Assembly: GCF_017815515.1 (NCBI RefSeq)
Contig: NZ_CP072611.1
Span: 1,054,001-1,118,000, forward strand
Length of the DNA stretch: 64,000 nt
Direction of reading: 5' to 3'
Source of the DNA: Aureimonas populi
Lineage (GTDB): Bacteria; Pseudomonadota; Alphaproteobacteria; Rhizobiales; Rhizobiaceae
Both the position numbers and the translations under genes were made by a program. Of this stretch, positions 18,327 to 26,647 are shown piece by piece; the first letter of the stretch is position 1, and each line of letters begins with the position of its first letter. Below the pieces are notes generated by a model. That model made no database searches and was not told where the DNA came from. It worked only from the letters and a program-made list of their open reading frames with translations.

Positions 18327-19975
18327 CGACCCTCCAGCCAGCGCAGCGCCGGCGCGCCGGCGGGTTCGCCAAGGCCGCACTCGCCCATCAGCCCGGCGTC
18401 GAGCAGGAGGTCGCGCGCCGGGCCTTCCGCCAGAAGGCGGCCCCCGCCCAGAAGGGCCGCGCGGTCGCAAAGGCGCAGCGCGAAATCCATGTCGTGGGTG
18501 ATGAGGACGAGCGCGCGGCCCTTGGCGCGCAGGGCCTCGATGCGAAGCGCCAGCCCGTCCACGCCCGCCGCGTCGAGCCCCGCCGTCGGCTCGTCGAGCA
18601 CGATGAGCGGCCAGCGGTCGGCCGCATCGATGGCGGCCAGCGACAGCCGGCGCTTCTGCCCCTCCGAGAGGGTGAAGGGATGGCGGTCCTCCAGCCCCGA
18701 CAGGCCATAGGCCTCGATGGCGGCGTTTATGGCCGCCTGCCGGTCCCCGCCGTCCATGGCGCGGGGCAGCATGGCGGCGATCTCGTCCCGCACGCAGCCA
18801 GTGGCGAAATGGTCTTCGGCGTGCTGGAGGGCGATGGCGCCGGGCGGCCCCTCGCGCCGGCCGGCCTTGAGGCGCAGGAGGCCGGCAAGGCTTGCCCCCA
18901 GCGTGGACTTGCCCGCCCCGTTGCGTCCCAGAAGCGCGAGCACCTCGCCGCCCCGCACGCCGATATCGACGCCATGCAGGACGGCCGGCGCCAGGAAGGG
19001 GGCGCAGTCGGCCCCCCGCAGCCGCGCCACCGGCGGGCCGGAGGGGGCCGTGCGCGGCGGCGGCAGGCGGCGGCCGAGGAAGGACGCCACGCCCGCCCGC
19101 GCCGCCTCGCTTCGCGGCAGGGCCGCCAGCGCCTCCTCCATTGTCAGCGGCGGGTGCGGCAGGGTCAGCCCGGCGGCGATCAGGCAGGCGTCGAGATCGC
19201 TCGCCGCCGGCCGCCAGACGCCCTCGCGGACGAGGGCCGCGTGATGGGCGCGGAAGATCGCGCGCGGGGCCCCTTGCGCCAGCACCGTGCCGGAGCGGCC
19301 GAGAACCACCACGCGGTCCATCGCCTCGATCATCCCGTCCAGCCGGTGGTCCACCACCAGCACCGCGTCGCACGGCGCGGTGCTGGCGAGAAGCGCGTGG
19401 AGACGCGCGGCGACCTCAGGCGAGAGATGCGCCGTCGGCTCGTCGGCGATGAGGATCGGCGCGTCCTGCGCCAGGACGGCCGCGAGCGCGACGAGCTGGC
19501 GCTCCCCGCCCGAAAGGGCGAGCGAGCGCCGCCCCAGCCAGTCGGCCGGCAGGCCCAGAAGCGCCGAGACCTCCTTCACCCGCGCCTCGATGGCCTCGGG
19601 CGCGAGGCCGCGATTCTCGCCGGAAAAGGCGATCTCGTCCTTCACCCGCATCCCGCACAGGACCTGGTCCGCGTCCTGGAAGTAATGCGCCACCGCGTCG
19701 GACCATCCGGCCGGCGGGCGCGAGGCGGAGGGCGCGCCGAGGATGAAGGTCTCGCCCTCGACCGTAGCCGGCACCGAGTGCGGCACGAGGCCGGTGAGCG
19801 CGAGCAGCAGCGAGGACTTGCCGGAGCCGGAGGGGCCGAGCAGGAGGACGCGCTCCCCCCGCGCGAGGGCGAGCGAGACGGGCCCCACGGCGGCGCGTCC
19901 GGCATGGGGGAAGGCGATGGAGACGCCCCGCCATTCCGCCGCCGGGCCGGGAGCCCCGGCCGGGCCCTCAGGCAC
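18320..19975 (-). CDS. ykoD: ECF transporter ATPase with two fused ABC domains (YkoD)
   Basis: A 551-residue double ATPase. Domain 1 has Walker A GPSGSGKSS (about 50-58), signature LSGGERQLVALAA and Walker B LIADEPTAHLS. Domain 2 has GRNGAGKST, LSEGQKRRLSLAAI and LIVLDEPTAGLD. A tandem EcfA-EcfA' fusion is typical of the YkoEDC hydroxymethylpyrimidine/thiamine transporters. The start is GTG at 19975, overlapping the ykoE stop. Confidence 0.93.
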   Translation of the reverse strand: MPEGPAGAPGPAAEWRGVSIAFPHAGRAAVGPVSLALARGERVLLLGPSGSGKSSLLLALTGLVPHSVPATVEGETFILGAPSASRPPAGWSDAVAHYFQDADQVLCGMRVKDEIAFSGENRGLAPEAIEARVKEVSALLGLPADWLGRRSLALSGGERQLVALAAVLAQDAPILIADEPTAHLSPEVAARLHALLASTAPCDAVLVVDHRLDGMIEAMDRVVVLGRSGTVLAQGAPRAIFRAHHAALVREGVWRPAASDLDACLIAAGLTLPHPPLTMEEALAALPRSEAARAGVASFLGRRLPPPRTAPSGPPVARLRGADCAPFLAPAVLHGVDIGVRGGEVLALLGRNGAGKSTLGASLAGLLRLKAGRREGPPGAIALQHAEDHFATGCVRDEIAAMLPRAMDGGDRQAAINAAIEAYGLSGLEDRHPFTLSEGQKRRLSLAAIDAADRWPLIVLDEPTAGLDAAGVDGLALRIEALRAKGRALVLITHDMDFALRLCDRAALLGGGRLLAEGPARDLLLDAGLMGECGLGEPAGAPALRWLEGRC

Positions 19976-20540
19976 GGCCGGCCCGCCGGTCCTCGTCGAT
20001 CCGCAGCCCGTGCAGGACGCCGGTCCTGTAGAGCGCCTGGACGATGGCGTGGCCCAGAAGCCCGCCGAGCAGCGCGCCGGACAGGCAGCGCAGCACGAAC
20101 ATGGTGACGATGAGGCCGGGCTCCAGCGCGCCGTAGTCGAAGCGCACCCAGGTATAGGCGAAGCTGAAGACGGCGGCGCCCACGCCCGCCGCCATCAGGA
20201 CGGGCAGGCTGTAGCTGCGCCAGCGCGTCAGCGCGAAGACCAGCTCCGCGCCGGCCCCCTGCACCATGCCGGTGACGATGAGCAGGAGCCCCGCCGGGCT
20301 GCCGAGAAGGATCTGCACGGCGGCGGCCAGCACCTCGGCCCCGAAGGCGACGCCGGGCTTGCGCACGATGGCGGCGGCCACCATGGAGGCGATGAACCAG
20401 AAGCCCATGAACACGTCCATGGAGATTGCCCCGAAGGCAGCCTGCGCCACCAGCCAGAGCTGCACCCAGGCGAGATAGAGAACGGCGAAGACGGCGCCGA
20501 GCACGGCGATGATCAGGGTTTCGCGCAAGGTCCAGCGCAT
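19968..20540 (-). CDS. ykoE: ECF transporter substrate-binding S component YkoE
   Basis: A 190-residue integral membrane protein with about six hydrophobic helices (LRETLIIAVLGAVFAVLYLA at the N-terminus). The motif VQILLGSPAGLLLIVTGMVQG is characteristic of YkoE, the thiamine-precursor (HMP) binding subunit of an ECF-type transporter. The assignment is strengthened by the TPP riboswitch, ykoF upstream, and the double ATPase and T component downstream. Confidence 0.9.
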   Translation of the reverse strand: MRWTLRETLIIAVLGAVFAVLYLAWVQLWLVAQAAFGAISMDVFMGFWFIASMVAAAIVRKPGVAFGAEVLAAAVQILLGSPAGLLLIVTGMVQGAGAELVFALTRWRSYSLPVLMAAGVGAAVFSFAYTWVRFDYGALEPGLIVTMFVLRCLSGALLGGLLGHAIVQALYRTGVLHGLRIDEDRRAGRA

Positions 20541-20588
20541 GGCGGCATTCTCCCGGGGGGCGTAAGGCGGGGCAGGAGGCAGGGCCGC

Positions 20589-21206
20589 TCAGGGCCGGGC
20601 GGCCGCCGAGGGGCTGTTGGCCGAGACGGTGAGGTCGAGCGCCAGATGCGCCTCGGCCGGCGCGAAGCGCAGGAAGGCCTGCGCCAGCGTCTCGAAGACC
20701 GGGCCGGCGTCGCCGTCGAGCCGGGTGCAGAAGTTCTTGGAGCGGCCGAAGACGCCCGACGCCTTCAGGAAGTCGATGCAGGCGTAGATCTCGTCCATGT
20801 GGCGGCCCGCGCCCAGCGGATAGTAGGAGAACTGCGCCGCCACGCGCCGGCCCGTTTCCCGCGCGGCACCGACGGCGGCCAGGCTTTGCGCCACCCGCTC
20901 CTCCAGGCTTCCGAGGACGGTGAAGCCTTCGGCCGGCGTGCAGATGTCGGCGTCCGGCTCCCCCGGGCAGCCGCGCGAGACGGTGGCAGACAGGACGGTG
21001 TGCCGGCCCGTGCCGGCCGCCGCCACGAAGAGGTCGCGCATGGCGGGAAACAGCTCGCCCGGCGGGCCGACGAGCAGCGTGGACAGGTCGTCCGTCTCGA
21101 TGCGGAAACGGTCCCGATAGGGATCGAGCGCCGAGAGGGCGCCGAGGATGACGGGGACGAAATCGTCCGTCATCGGGTAAAGGGACATCTGCGCGCCCGA
21201 AAACAT
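20589..21206 (-). CDS. ykoF: YkoF-family thiamine/HMP-binding protein
   Basis: A 205-residue soluble protein made of two repeated alpha/beta YkoF domains (MSLYPMTDDFVPVILGAL and AAQFSYYPLGAGRHMDEIYAC start the repeats). In Bacillus YkoF binds thiamine or hydroxymethylpyrimidine; no catalytic activity is established. There is no signal peptide, so it is cytosolic. It is the first gene after the TPP riboswitch, and its start codon lies only a few bases beyond the aptamer, with AGGGCAAGG as the likely ribosome-binding site inside or beside the closing helix. Confidence 0.92.
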   Translation of the reverse strand: MFSGAQMSLYPMTDDFVPVILGALSALDPYRDRFRIETDDLSTLLVGPPGELFPAMRDLFVAAAGTGRHTVLSATVSRGCPGEPDADICTPAEGFTVLGSLEERVAQSLAAVGAARETGRRVAAQFSYYPLGAGRHMDEIYACIDFLKASGVFGRSKNFCTRLDGDAGPVFETLAQAFLRFAPAEAHLALDLTVSANSPSAAARP

Positions 21207-21209
21207 CGG

Positions 21210-21304
21210 CCTTGCCCTCGCTCCGCTGGCATTACCCAGATCAGCTTGAAGGGTTTGAGGGCCTGGCGCCCTCCTCTCAGCCCCGGCCTGACGGAGCACC
21301 CCTG
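21210..21304 (-). promoter_or_regulatory. TPP riboswitch (THI element)
   Basis: Read on the minus strand, the region carries the conserved TPP aptamer elements in order: AGGGGTGCTCC at the 5' side of P1, the GGCTGAGAG thi-box core, CCCTTCAAGCTGATCTGGG and TAATGCCAGCGGAGCGAG closing P1. It ends next to the ykoF ribosome-binding site and there is no terminator hairpin between aptamer and start, so control is more likely at translation initiation than by attenuation. Confidence 0.95.
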
Positions 21305-21329
21305 TTCATGGCCCGGCTTCTACAGGCTC

Positions 21330-21363
21330 GCCCGCCCGCGCGCAACGGCGAAGGCGGGCGGGC
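21330..21363 (-). terminator. GC-rich hairpin just after the ggt stop
   Basis: Perfect 10-base arms (21330-21339 and 21354-21363) abut the ggt stop codon. No T-run follows, so this is a candidate factor-assisted terminator or 3'-end stabiliser separating the peptide operon from the riboswitch-led operon downstream. Confidence 0.5.
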
Positions 21364-23157
21364 TCAGCGCGCGATGGCGTAGGCCTGCATCAGGCGCGGG
21401 GTGGCGGCGGCGTGGATGAGCCCGTCCGCGTCGCGCGCGGCGGCCACGAGCCGCCCCACCGTCCAGGCGGGAGCCCGCTCCACATCGTGGCCGCGCCGGG
21501 CAAGGTCCGCCAGCACCACCTCGCCGAAGCTCTCCTCGATGGTGAGGTTCCCCGGCCGGCGCTCGCGCGGGTAGAAGGAGGAGGGGAAGTGGGCCGTGTG
21601 GCTCATCGGCAGGTCGATGGCCTCCTGCAGGTTCAGCCCGTGATGCGCATGGCGCAGGAAGAGCAGGAGCTGCCACTGCTCCTGCTGGTCGCCGCCCGGC
21701 GAGCCGAAGACCATGTAGGGCTTGCCGTCCTTCTCCGCCAAGGTGGGGGTGAGCGTGGTGCGCGGGCGCTTGCCCGGCGCCAGCGAGGCCGGCAGCCCCT
21801 CCTCCAGCCAGAACATCTGCGCGCGCGTGTTGAGCATGAAGCCGAGCTCGGGGATGACGGGCGAGGACTGGAACCAGCCGCCGGAGGGCATGGCCGCCAT
21901 CATGTTGCCCCAGCGGTCCACGGCATCGACATGCACCGTGTCGCCGCGCCGGGCCGAGCGCATCTCGGCGGTCGTCGGCTCGTTGGCGGCCGAGGCGGTG
22001 CCGACCTTGGAGAGGCGCTCCAGCGCTTCCACGACGCGGGCCACCTGGTCCTCGTAGCCCGGCACGGTGCCGGGGCGCAGGTCGCGCGAGGCCTGCGCGC
22101 CCACCAGCTCCGCCCGCCGCGCGCCATAGGCGTCCGACAGCAGCGCCTCCAGCGGCACGTCCACGAAGGCCGGGTCGCCGTAATAGGCCTCGCGGTCGGC
22201 GAAGGCGAGCTTCATGGCCTCGCTCAGCGTGTGGATGAAGTCGGCCGAGGCCGGCCCCATGGCGGCGAGGTCGAAATTCTTCAGGATCGAGAGGGTCTGG
22301 AGGAAGACCGGCCCCTGGCCCCAGGGCCCGGTCTTGGCGACGCGGAAATCGCCGTAGTCGAGCGTGGCGGGCGCCTCGTAGCTCGCCTCCCACCCCGCCA
22401 TGTCGTCCGCGGTGATGACGCCGCGATGGCGCGCGCCGCTCTGGTCCATCACCTCGTTCGTCCGGGCGAATGCGTCGATCGCCTCGGCCACGAAGCCCTT
22501 GTAGAAGGCCTCGCGGGCCTTCTCGATCTGGCGCTCGCGGCTGCCCCCGGCGCTCTCGGCCTCCTTCAGGACGCGCTTCCAGGTGGCGGCGAGCGGCGCG
22601 TTGCGGAAGAGGCGGCGGGCCTGCGGCAGCGCTCCGCCGGGCACGTAGAGCGCGGCCGTGGTGGGCCACTCGGCCTCGAAGAAGTCCTTCAGCCCGGCGA
22701 TGGTGTTGGCCACGCGCGCCAGCATCGGGTGGCCGTGCTCGGCGTAATAAATCGCGGGCTCCAGCACGTCGCGCAGGCTCATGGAGCCGTGGTCGCGCAG
22801 GAGCGTCATCCAGGCGTCGAAGGCGCCGGGAATGACGGTGGCGAGCAGGCCGTTGCCGGGGATCAGCGCCAGGCCCTCGGCGCGGTAGTGCTCGATCGTG
22901 GCGCCGGCGGGCGCCGGACCCTGCCCGCACAGGACCTCGGTCCTGCCGGTCCTGGCCGAATGGAACAGGATGGGCACGTCGCCGCCGGGGCCGACGAGAT
23001 GCGGCTCCACCACCTGAAGCACGAAGGCGCTCGCGATGCCGGCGTCGAAGGCGTTGCCGCCGCGCTCCAGCAGCGACATGCCGCTCGCGCTCGCCAGCCA
23101 GTGGGTGGAGGTGACGGCGCCGAAGGTGCCGAGGAGTTCGGGACGGGTGGTGAACAT
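21364..23157 (-). CDS. ggt: gamma-glutamyltransferase / glutathione hydrolase family protein, no signal peptide
   Basis: A 597-residue N-terminal-nucleophile hydrolase that cleaves gamma-glutamyl bonds after self-processing. The nucleophile is Thr407 in RRGDTVHVDAVDRWGN, and the glycine loop is MVFGSPGGDQQEQW. The N-terminus (MFTTRPELLGTFGAVTSTHW) goes straight into the catalytic fold with no signal sequence, so the enzyme should stay in the cytoplasm, unlike E. coli Ggt. It is the last gene of a peptide-type ABC operon, which suggests that imported gamma-glutamyl compounds such as glutathione are hydrolysed inside the cell. That substrate is inferred from context. Confidence 0.9.
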   Translation of the reverse strand: MFTTRPELLGTFGAVTSTHWLASASGMSLLERGGNAFDAGIASAFVLQVVEPHLVGPGGDVPILFHSARTGRTEVLCGQGPAPAGATIEHYRAEGLALIPGNGLLATVIPGAFDAWMTLLRDHGSMSLRDVLEPAIYYAEHGHPMLARVANTIAGLKDFFEAEWPTTAALYVPGGALPQARRLFRNAPLAATWKRVLKEAESAGGSRERQIEKAREAFYKGFVAEAIDAFARTNEVMDQSGARHRGVITADDMAGWEASYEAPATLDYGDFRVAKTGPWGQGPVFLQTLSILKNFDLAAMGPASADFIHTLSEAMKLAFADREAYYGDPAFVDVPLEALLSDAYGARRAELVGAQASRDLRPGTVPGYEDQVARVVEALERLSKVGTASAANEPTTAEMRSARRGDTVHVDAVDRWGNMMAAMPSGGWFQSSPVIPELGFMLNTRAQMFWLEEGLPASLAPGKRPRTTLTPTLAEKDGKPYMVFGSPGGDQQEQWQLLLFLRHAHHGLNLQEAIDLPMSHTAHFPSSFYPRERRPGNLTIEESFGEVVLADLARRGHDVERAPAWTVGRLVAAARDADGLIHAAATPRLMQAYAIAR

Positions 23158-23177
23158 GAACGCTGCTCGCTTGTTTT

Positions 23178-24065
23178 CTAGATCTCGCGCGGGTCGAGCG
23201 CGTCGCGCAGGCCGTCGCCGAGGAGGTTGAAGCCCAGCACCACGAGGAAGATCGCCGCGCCCGGGAACACGGACATGGTGGGCGCCTGGCTCATGAAGTT
23301 CTTGGCCGTGTTCAGCATCGAGCCCCAGGAGGGATTGGGCGGCTGCTGGCCGAGGCCGAGGAAGGAGAGCGAGGCCTCCGCGATGATGGCGGCGGCGATG
23401 GTGAGGCTGGCCTGCACGATGATGGGCGGCAGCGTGTTGGGGAACACGTAGCGCACGATGATCCAGACATTCGGCAGGCCGATGGCCCGCGCGCCCTCCA
23501 CATAGTCCTCCGCCTTCACCGAGAGCGTCTGCGCGCGGGTGATGCGGATGAAGATGGGCACGGCCGACAGGCCGATGGCGATCATCGCGTTGGTGAGGGA
23601 GGGGCCGAGGAAGGCGGCGAGCGCGATGGCCAGGATCAGGAAGGGGATGGCCAGGAGCGCGTCTGTGAAGCGCGAGATGACCATGTCCGTCCAGGAGCCG
23701 AAATAGCCCGCCACCAGCCCCAGCGGCACGCCGATGGCCACCGCGATGCCGACCGAGACGACGCCCGCCATCAGCGAGGCACGCGCGCCGTAGAGCATCC
23801 GCGAGAAGATGTCGCGGCCCAGCTCGTCCGTGCCGAACCAGAAGGCGGCCGAGGGCGCCTGCCGTATCGTCAGGAAGCTCGTCTGGAACGGGTCGTAGGG
23901 CGCGATGAGCGGCGCCAGGATCGCGCAGAGCGCGAAGAAGCCGACGATGAAGGCGCCGGCCACCGCCGCCTTGTTGCGCGTGAACTTGGCGAGCCCCCGG
24001 CTGCGGACGCGCCGGGGCGCCACCGGCGGGAGGGCGGCCTTGGGAGAGGAGGTGACGGCGCTCAT
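23178..24065 (-). CDS. peptide ABC transporter permease (DppC/GsiD type)
   Basis: A 295-residue inner-membrane permease with an N-terminal extension, the OppC_N segment (RNKAAVAGAFIVGFFALCAI) and five more helices. Family motifs are FWFGTDELGRDIFSRMLYGARASL and the EAA loop YVEGARAIGLPNVWIIVRYVFPN. It pairs with the DppB-type permease encoded just upstream (TGATG overlap). Confidence 0.94.
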   Translation of the reverse strand: MSAVTSSPKAALPPVAPRRVRSRGLAKFTRNKAAVAGAFIVGFFALCAILAPLIAPYDPFQTSFLTIRQAPSAAFWFGTDELGRDIFSRMLYGARASLMAGVVSVGIAVAIGVPLGLVAGYFGSWTDMVISRFTDALLAIPFLILAIALAAFLGPSLTNAMIAIGLSAVPIFIRITRAQTLSVKAEDYVEGARAIGLPNVWIIVRYVFPNTLPPIIVQASLTIAAAIIAEASLSFLGLGQQPPNPSWGSMLNTAKNFMSQAPTMSVFPGAAIFLVVLGFNLLGDGLRDALDPREI

Positions 24066-25009
24066 CAGGCATGCCTCAGGCGGGGGTTGATGAGGACGTA
24101 GAGAACGTCGGCGACGAGGTTCATGAAGATGAACCCGATGGCGGTCACGAGCACCACGCCCTGCACGACGGCATAGTCGCGGGTGAAGACGCCGTCGACG
24201 ATCAGCTTGCCGAAGCCGGGAATGGTGAAGATCTGCTCGGTCAGCACCGCGCCGGCGATCAACTCGCCGAAGATGAGCGTCAGCAGCGTCACGATGGGCA
24301 CCAGCGCGTTGCGCAGCGCGTGCTTGTAGACCACGACGGCCGGCAGCAGGCCCTTCGCGCGGGCGGTGCGGATATAGTCCGAGGTCAACACGCCCAGCAT
24401 GGCCGAGCGGGTGTGGCGCATGAGGTTGCCGGCCAGGGCCGTGCCGAGCACGATGGAGGGCATGAGCATGGTGCGCAGCGACTGCCACAGATCCTCCGAG
24501 GGCGGCACGTAGCCCGAGGCCGGCAGCCACTGCATCCGCACCGAGATGAAGAAGATCAGGAGGATGCCGAGCCAGAAATTGGGGATCGACAGGCCCGACA
24601 GGGCGAAGACATTGGCGAGGTAATCCACCCACGTCCCCTTCTTCACCGCGGCGAGGATGCCCACCGGAATGCCGATGACGATGGCCCAGAACATCGCCAT
24701 GGTGGCGAGCTGGATCGTGACCGGCAGCTTCTGGACGATGAGCGTCGTCACCGCGATGTCGGTGCGCAGCGAAACGCCGAAATCGCCCTGCAGCACCTGC
24801 CAGACCCAGTGGAAATACTGAACATGGATCGGGTCGTTCAGCCGGTACTGCTCGCGCAGATAGGCGAGCACCTCCGGGTCGCGCTCCTCGCCCGCCAGCG
24901 TCAGGATCGGGTCGCCCGGCAGGAGCTTCTGGAGCGCGAAGACGATCAGCGAGACGAGGACGAGCGTCGGAATGGCGATCGCGACCCGCTTGGCGATGAT
25001 CTGGAGCAT
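24065..25009 (-). CDS. peptide ABC transporter permease (DppB/GsiC type)
   Basis: A 314-residue permease with six predicted helices. It begins MLQIIAKRVAIAIPTLVLVSL and shows the DppB-type motifs LPGDPILTLAGE and YIRTARAKGLLPAVVVYKHALRNAL (the EAA loop). It forms the translocation channel with the DppC-type protein. Confidence 0.94.
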   Translation of the reverse strand: MLQIIAKRVAIAIPTLVLVSLIVFALQKLLPGDPILTLAGEERDPEVLAYLREQYRLNDPIHVQYFHWVWQVLQGDFGVSLRTDIAVTTLIVQKLPVTIQLATMAMFWAIVIGIPVGILAAVKKGTWVDYLANVFALSGLSIPNFWLGILLIFFISVRMQWLPASGYVPPSEDLWQSLRTMLMPSIVLGTALAGNLMRHTRSAMLGVLTSDYIRTARAKGLLPAVVVYKHALRNALVPIVTLLTLIFGELIAGAVLTEQIFTIPGFGKLIVDGVFTRDYAVVQGVVLVTAIGFIFMNLVADVLYVLINPRLRHA

Positions 25010-25078
25010 GGGCTGGCCCGTCTGTGCTGGGGGGTCATGGGGGCGGAAGGCCGGGCGGCCTTGCGCGAAGGCGCGGCG

Positions 25079-26584
25079 TCAGTCCGAGAGGGTGACGCCC
25101 TTCAGCCGGATCATGCCGTCGGGATGGGCGGCGAAGCCTTGCAGGCGCGCCGACACGCCGAAGGCGCGCACCTGGTAGTAGAGGCTGATATGGGGCAGTT
25201 CCTCCTGGAGGATGGCCTGCGCCGCGCTGTACAGGCGCACGCGCTCGTCCGTGTCGGTCACGCGCCGGGCTTGCGTCAGCAGCCGGTCCACCTCCTCGTT
25301 GCAGTAGCGCCCGTCATTGAGGCTGCCCTCGCAGGTGGCGAACGGGTGGATGTTGCCGTCCGGGTCCGGGCGGCCGGACCATGCGGCCTGCGCCACCGTG
25401 AAATTGCCGGCCGTCATCTCCTGCTGCATGGCGGCGAACTCGGTCGGGCGCAGCGTCACGTCGAAGCCCGCCTCCGCCGCCATGGCCTGGATCAGCTCGG
25501 AAACCTGCTGGTTGGTGGTGGTGATGCCGAAGGTCAGCTCCACCGGCACGCGCTCGTGGCCCGCTTCCGCCAGAAGGGCGCGGGCCGCCTCCACGTCGCG
25601 CCTCGTCGGCTGGATGCTCTCGTCGTAGAAGGCGCTGGCCGGCGGGAAGGGCTGCTGGGCGGGCGTGAAGATGCCGAAGCCCACCACCTCGTTGATCACG
25701 TCGCGGTCGATGGAGAGCTGGAAGGCCCGGCGCACGCGCGCGTCCTGCCCCATCGGCGTTCTGGCCAGCTCGCCATTGCCGGTGTTGATGCGCAGCGAGA
25801 CGTAGCCCGTGCCCGCTTCCTGAAGGAAGACGAGGTTCGGGTCGGCCTCCACCGCCGCGATGTCGTTGGGCGCGAGGCGCTCCAGAAGCTCGATGTCGCC
25901 AGACTGGAGATTGGCCAGGCGCACCGTTGCGTCGGGGATCGGCAGGAAGACCAACCGGTCGAAATGATACTCGTCCGCCTCCCAGTGGTCCTCGAACTTC
26001 TCCAGGACGATGCGGTCGTTCTGCACCCGTTCCACGAAGCGGTAGGGCCCCGAGCATACGGGCTGTTGCGCGAAATTGCCCTCGAAGCTGGCCGGCGACA
26101 TCATCATGCCCGCACGGTCCGACAATTGGGAGAGAAGCGTGGCGTCCGGCTCGGACAGGTGGAAGGCGACGGCGTGTTCGCCCACGACCTCGACTCTCTC
26201 CACCGAGGCGAGCTCCGAGCGGCGAAGCGAATCGGGCAGCTCCATGGCGCGCTCGATGTTGAGGCGCACGGCCTGCGCGTCGAAGGGCGTGCCGTCGTGG
26301 AACACGGCGTCCTCGCGCAGCGCCAGGGTGAGGACGGTGTTGTCCTCGTTCCACGACCATTGCGTGGCCATCTCGGGCACGATGGACAGGTCCGGCGCCA
26401 CGTCCACCAGCTTGCCGCAGAGCGAGGAGAACACCATGCGGCCCACGAAGGTGCGCGCCCGGTGCGGGTCGAGCGCGTCCGGGTCCTCCTGAAGGCCGAT
26501 GCGCAAGGTCGTCCCCTGTGCGAGGGCCTGCGTCGCGGTCCCGGCCAGGAGGGCGGCGAGGAGAAGGGGGCGGGTGATGCGCAT
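25079..26584 (-). CDS. peptide/glutathione-type ABC solute-binding protein (copy 1 of 3)
   Basis: A 501-residue periplasmic binding protein of extracellular family 5 with a clean signal peptide (MRITRPLLLAALLAGTATQALA-Q). The mature chain starts LRIGLQEDPDALDPHRARTF, and the clamp motif TLALREDAVFHDGTPFDAQAV is typical. It is closely paralogous to the next two genes upstream, sharing the DPHRxRTFVGR motif and the MMSPASFE and VCSGPY blocks. It shares one pair of permeases with them. Confidence 0.94.
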   Translation of the reverse strand: MRITRPLLLAALLAGTATQALAQGTTLRIGLQEDPDALDPHRARTFVGRMVFSSLCGKLVDVAPDLSIVPEMATQWSWNEDNTVLTLALREDAVFHDGTPFDAQAVRLNIERAMELPDSLRRSELASVERVEVVGEHAVAFHLSEPDATLLSQLSDRAGMMMSPASFEGNFAQQPVCSGPYRFVERVQNDRIVLEKFEDHWEADEYHFDRLVFLPIPDATVRLANLQSGDIELLERLAPNDIAAVEADPNLVFLQEAGTGYVSLRINTGNGELARTPMGQDARVRRAFQLSIDRDVINEVVGFGIFTPAQQPFPPASAFYDESIQPTRRDVEAARALLAEAGHERVPVELTFGITTTNQQVSELIQAMAAEAGFDVTLRPTEFAAMQQEMTAGNFTVAQAAWSGRPDPDGNIHPFATCEGSLNDGRYCNEEVDRLLTQARRVTDTDERVRLYSAAQAILQEELPHISLYYQVRAFGVSARLQGFAAHPDGMIRLKGVTLSD

Positions 26585-26615
26585 CGGGGTGTCTCCGTCG
26601 GATGGGGGAAAGGGA

Positions 26616-26636
26616 GCGCCGGCCGCGGGCCGGCGC
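26616..26636. other. intercistronic hairpin between binding-protein genes
   Basis: A perfect 9-base GC stem (26616-26624 with 26628-26636) with a GCG loop lies in the 63-base gap between two binding-protein genes. With no T-run it is unlikely to terminate fully. Such hairpins downstream of binding-protein genes often stabilise the upstream message, but that is not shown here. Confidence 0.5.
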
Positions 26637-26647
26637 CCGGCGCCGCG

